Part shown: positions 62,829-64,000 of the stretch, in pieces
How positions within the stretch are numbered: position 1 is the stretch's first letter
Layout of the letters: each line of letters begins with the position of its first letter
Assembly (NCBI RefSeq): GCF_001039355.2
Contig: NW_019775524.1
Span: 1,232,065 to 1,296,064, forward strand
Reading direction: 5' to 3'
DNA length: 64,000 bases
From: Lingula anatina
Lineage: Eukaryota; Brachiopoda; Lingulata; Lingulida; Lingulidae
The notes under the pieces: model-generated
Database searches by the model: none
What the model was told of the DNA's origin: nothing
What the model saw: the letters and a program-made list of their open reading frames with translations, nothing else
Position numbers and translations under genes: made by a program

Positions 62829-63875
62829 ATGTCATCTCCAGAGGTGGAGAGGTTTGAGGTCACAGATGAAGACCTACTGAATGAGATGGACCCATACAGG
62901 AAGAGGTTTAGGATGTCGAAGAACCAGGCCATCTATGGTATGTTCACTGACATATATCTCATTTACAAAACATTCCTCAGTGCCCTTGACAAGATGAATG
63001 TTTAGTTTAGTAGCTCACTGTGCAAGTGTTCTACCACTGAGGTATCGAAGTTAGGTCTACCCTGCCCAGTCCCTGTAGTTTTTTCCACTTAGTTTAGATC
63101 ATAGTCTCTTTTGGTAATCAGATATAACTGAAAAATAATTTATTTGGTTTCAATAAATATACTTTTGCGTAGTAACATGAATGGGGCATATTTGAGGAAA
63201 TTGTACTTAATCTTGAGGAGATAATTGGATTTTACAATGTTACCATCGATACCCCAGGTGTGTGGGCAGATGACAGTGATGAGGAAGGTCAGCCTGGTAC
63301 CAGCAGGGAGGGGAGGAAGAAAAAGAAAGACTACACAGCTCCTATTGGCTTTGTCAGTGGTGGGATTAAAAGAGGGAGCAAAGTTGAGAAAGAAGACGAC
63401 GACGAGGAAGAAGATGAGGTACAAGATAAAGTATCTTTATGAATTTGATGCAGGGTTTTTAAAAGAACAATCTGGAATTAATTGTCAATGCTTCATATTT
63501 CCCCCTTTTTTGGCATTTAGACTAGGTAAATCCAGCACTAACATGTTTATCTTTCAAACCAAAGTTAAGTTGTTTTTGATGGCTCAGCATTTTTTCTAGT
63601 GTCTGTATATTTACCGAAATTGCTCCCTTCAGTATTTGCAGTGATATTTACTGATGCATTCTACAAGAAATAATTTGAAAAGAAGCAATCCAGACCTAAA
63701 AAATAACATTTATAGCACTGTACTAAGTATTTCAAGAAATGTCAATTAATATATTTTGTTCCCTAAAGGATGAAGATGTTGCTATGCCTTCTAATAGTTT
63801 TCAATCTGCCATGGCTGGAGGAAGGAAAAGAGGAGGTTATAAAGGAAAGAAGGGTCCATACAAACCTGGAGAAGA
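62829..63875 (+). CDS. TFIP11: Tuftelin-interacting protein 11 (N-terminal part, continues past the window)
   Basis: Homologue of yeast Ntr1: a G-patch cofactor of the DHX15/Prp43 helicase that releases the intron lariat spliceosome in the nucleus. Three exons are visible (62829-62937, 63258-63418, 63769-63875), all in phase; the last ends at a GTGAGT donor in phase 2, so the gene runs off the right edge. The protein begins MSSPEVERFEVTDEDLLNEM and contains the family's hallmarks: F-E-V-T-D-x-D, AIYGVWADDSDEE (human has ATYGVWAERDSDDE), DYTAPIGFVSGGIKRG and an acidic stretch. The third exon carries a Gly/Lys-rich segment. The G-patch and downstream domain would lie beyond 64000. The start is the first ATG after the acceptor at 62808-62809. 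The remaining 125 bases are intron. Confidence 0.93.
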
Positions 63876-64000
63876 GTGAGTGAATATGTTATGCCTAAAA
63901 AATCATTGATGAATCATTGAATAGTAATTGACTTTTTAAAATGTATAAAGTTTACGCTATTTTTAAATGCATAGAATATTCAGTTCTTAGGTTTACTTTA

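Overview
This is animal nuclear DNA: AT-rich, with split genes, GT-AG introns of 0.1 to 9 kb, polyA signals and no operons. The proteins resemble vertebrate orthologues closely (RAB21, TBC1D15, AEBP2, TFIP11), while the compact genes, many microsatellites and short foldback elements suggest an invertebrate bilaterian, probably marine (mollusc, annelid, brachiopod or invertebrate deuterostome). I cannot name the species. The assembly has a 753-base gap and three single-N joins, two of them flanked by duplicated sequence.

Six genes alternate strictly in direction. TBC1D15/17-like Rab-GAP (-, 1453-9337, 15 exons, 664 aa) is head-to-head with RAB21 (+, 9724-13665, 6 exons, 221 aa). RAB21 converges on a large polytopic membrane protein (-, 15277-24063, 19 coding exons, 908 aa, not identified), which is head-to-head with AEBP2, a PRC2 accessory zinc-finger protein (+, 24801-47561, 5 exons, 489 aa). 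AEBP2 converges on an unidentified acidic coiled-coil protein (-, 52589-61323, 21 exons, 902 aa). That gene is head-to-head with TFIP11, a spliceosome-disassembly G-patch factor that runs off the right edge (+, from 62829). The five complete models were joined by hand; in each one every splice phase agrees and the total length is a multiple of three.

All neighbours are therefore either divergent (three shared promoter regions, each with a CRE-like TGACGTCA or TACGTCA site) or convergent (two tail-to-tail pairs, one with polyA signals about 30 bases apart). RAB21 and a TBC GAP sharing one promoter is functionally suggestive. RAB21 and TBC1D15 are also close neighbours in human.

The most unusual signal is that two unrelated genes each carry a minisatellite whose repeat unit is the 3' end of an exon plus its 5' splice site. 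One lies at exon 15 of the membrane protein (six donor copies spaced 54-63 bp, all multiples of 3) and one at exon 3 of AEBP2 (46-bp unit running into the gap). At least six foldback or terminal-inverted-repeat elements, an 18-copy 35-bp minisatellite and false haplotype duplications make up the rest.
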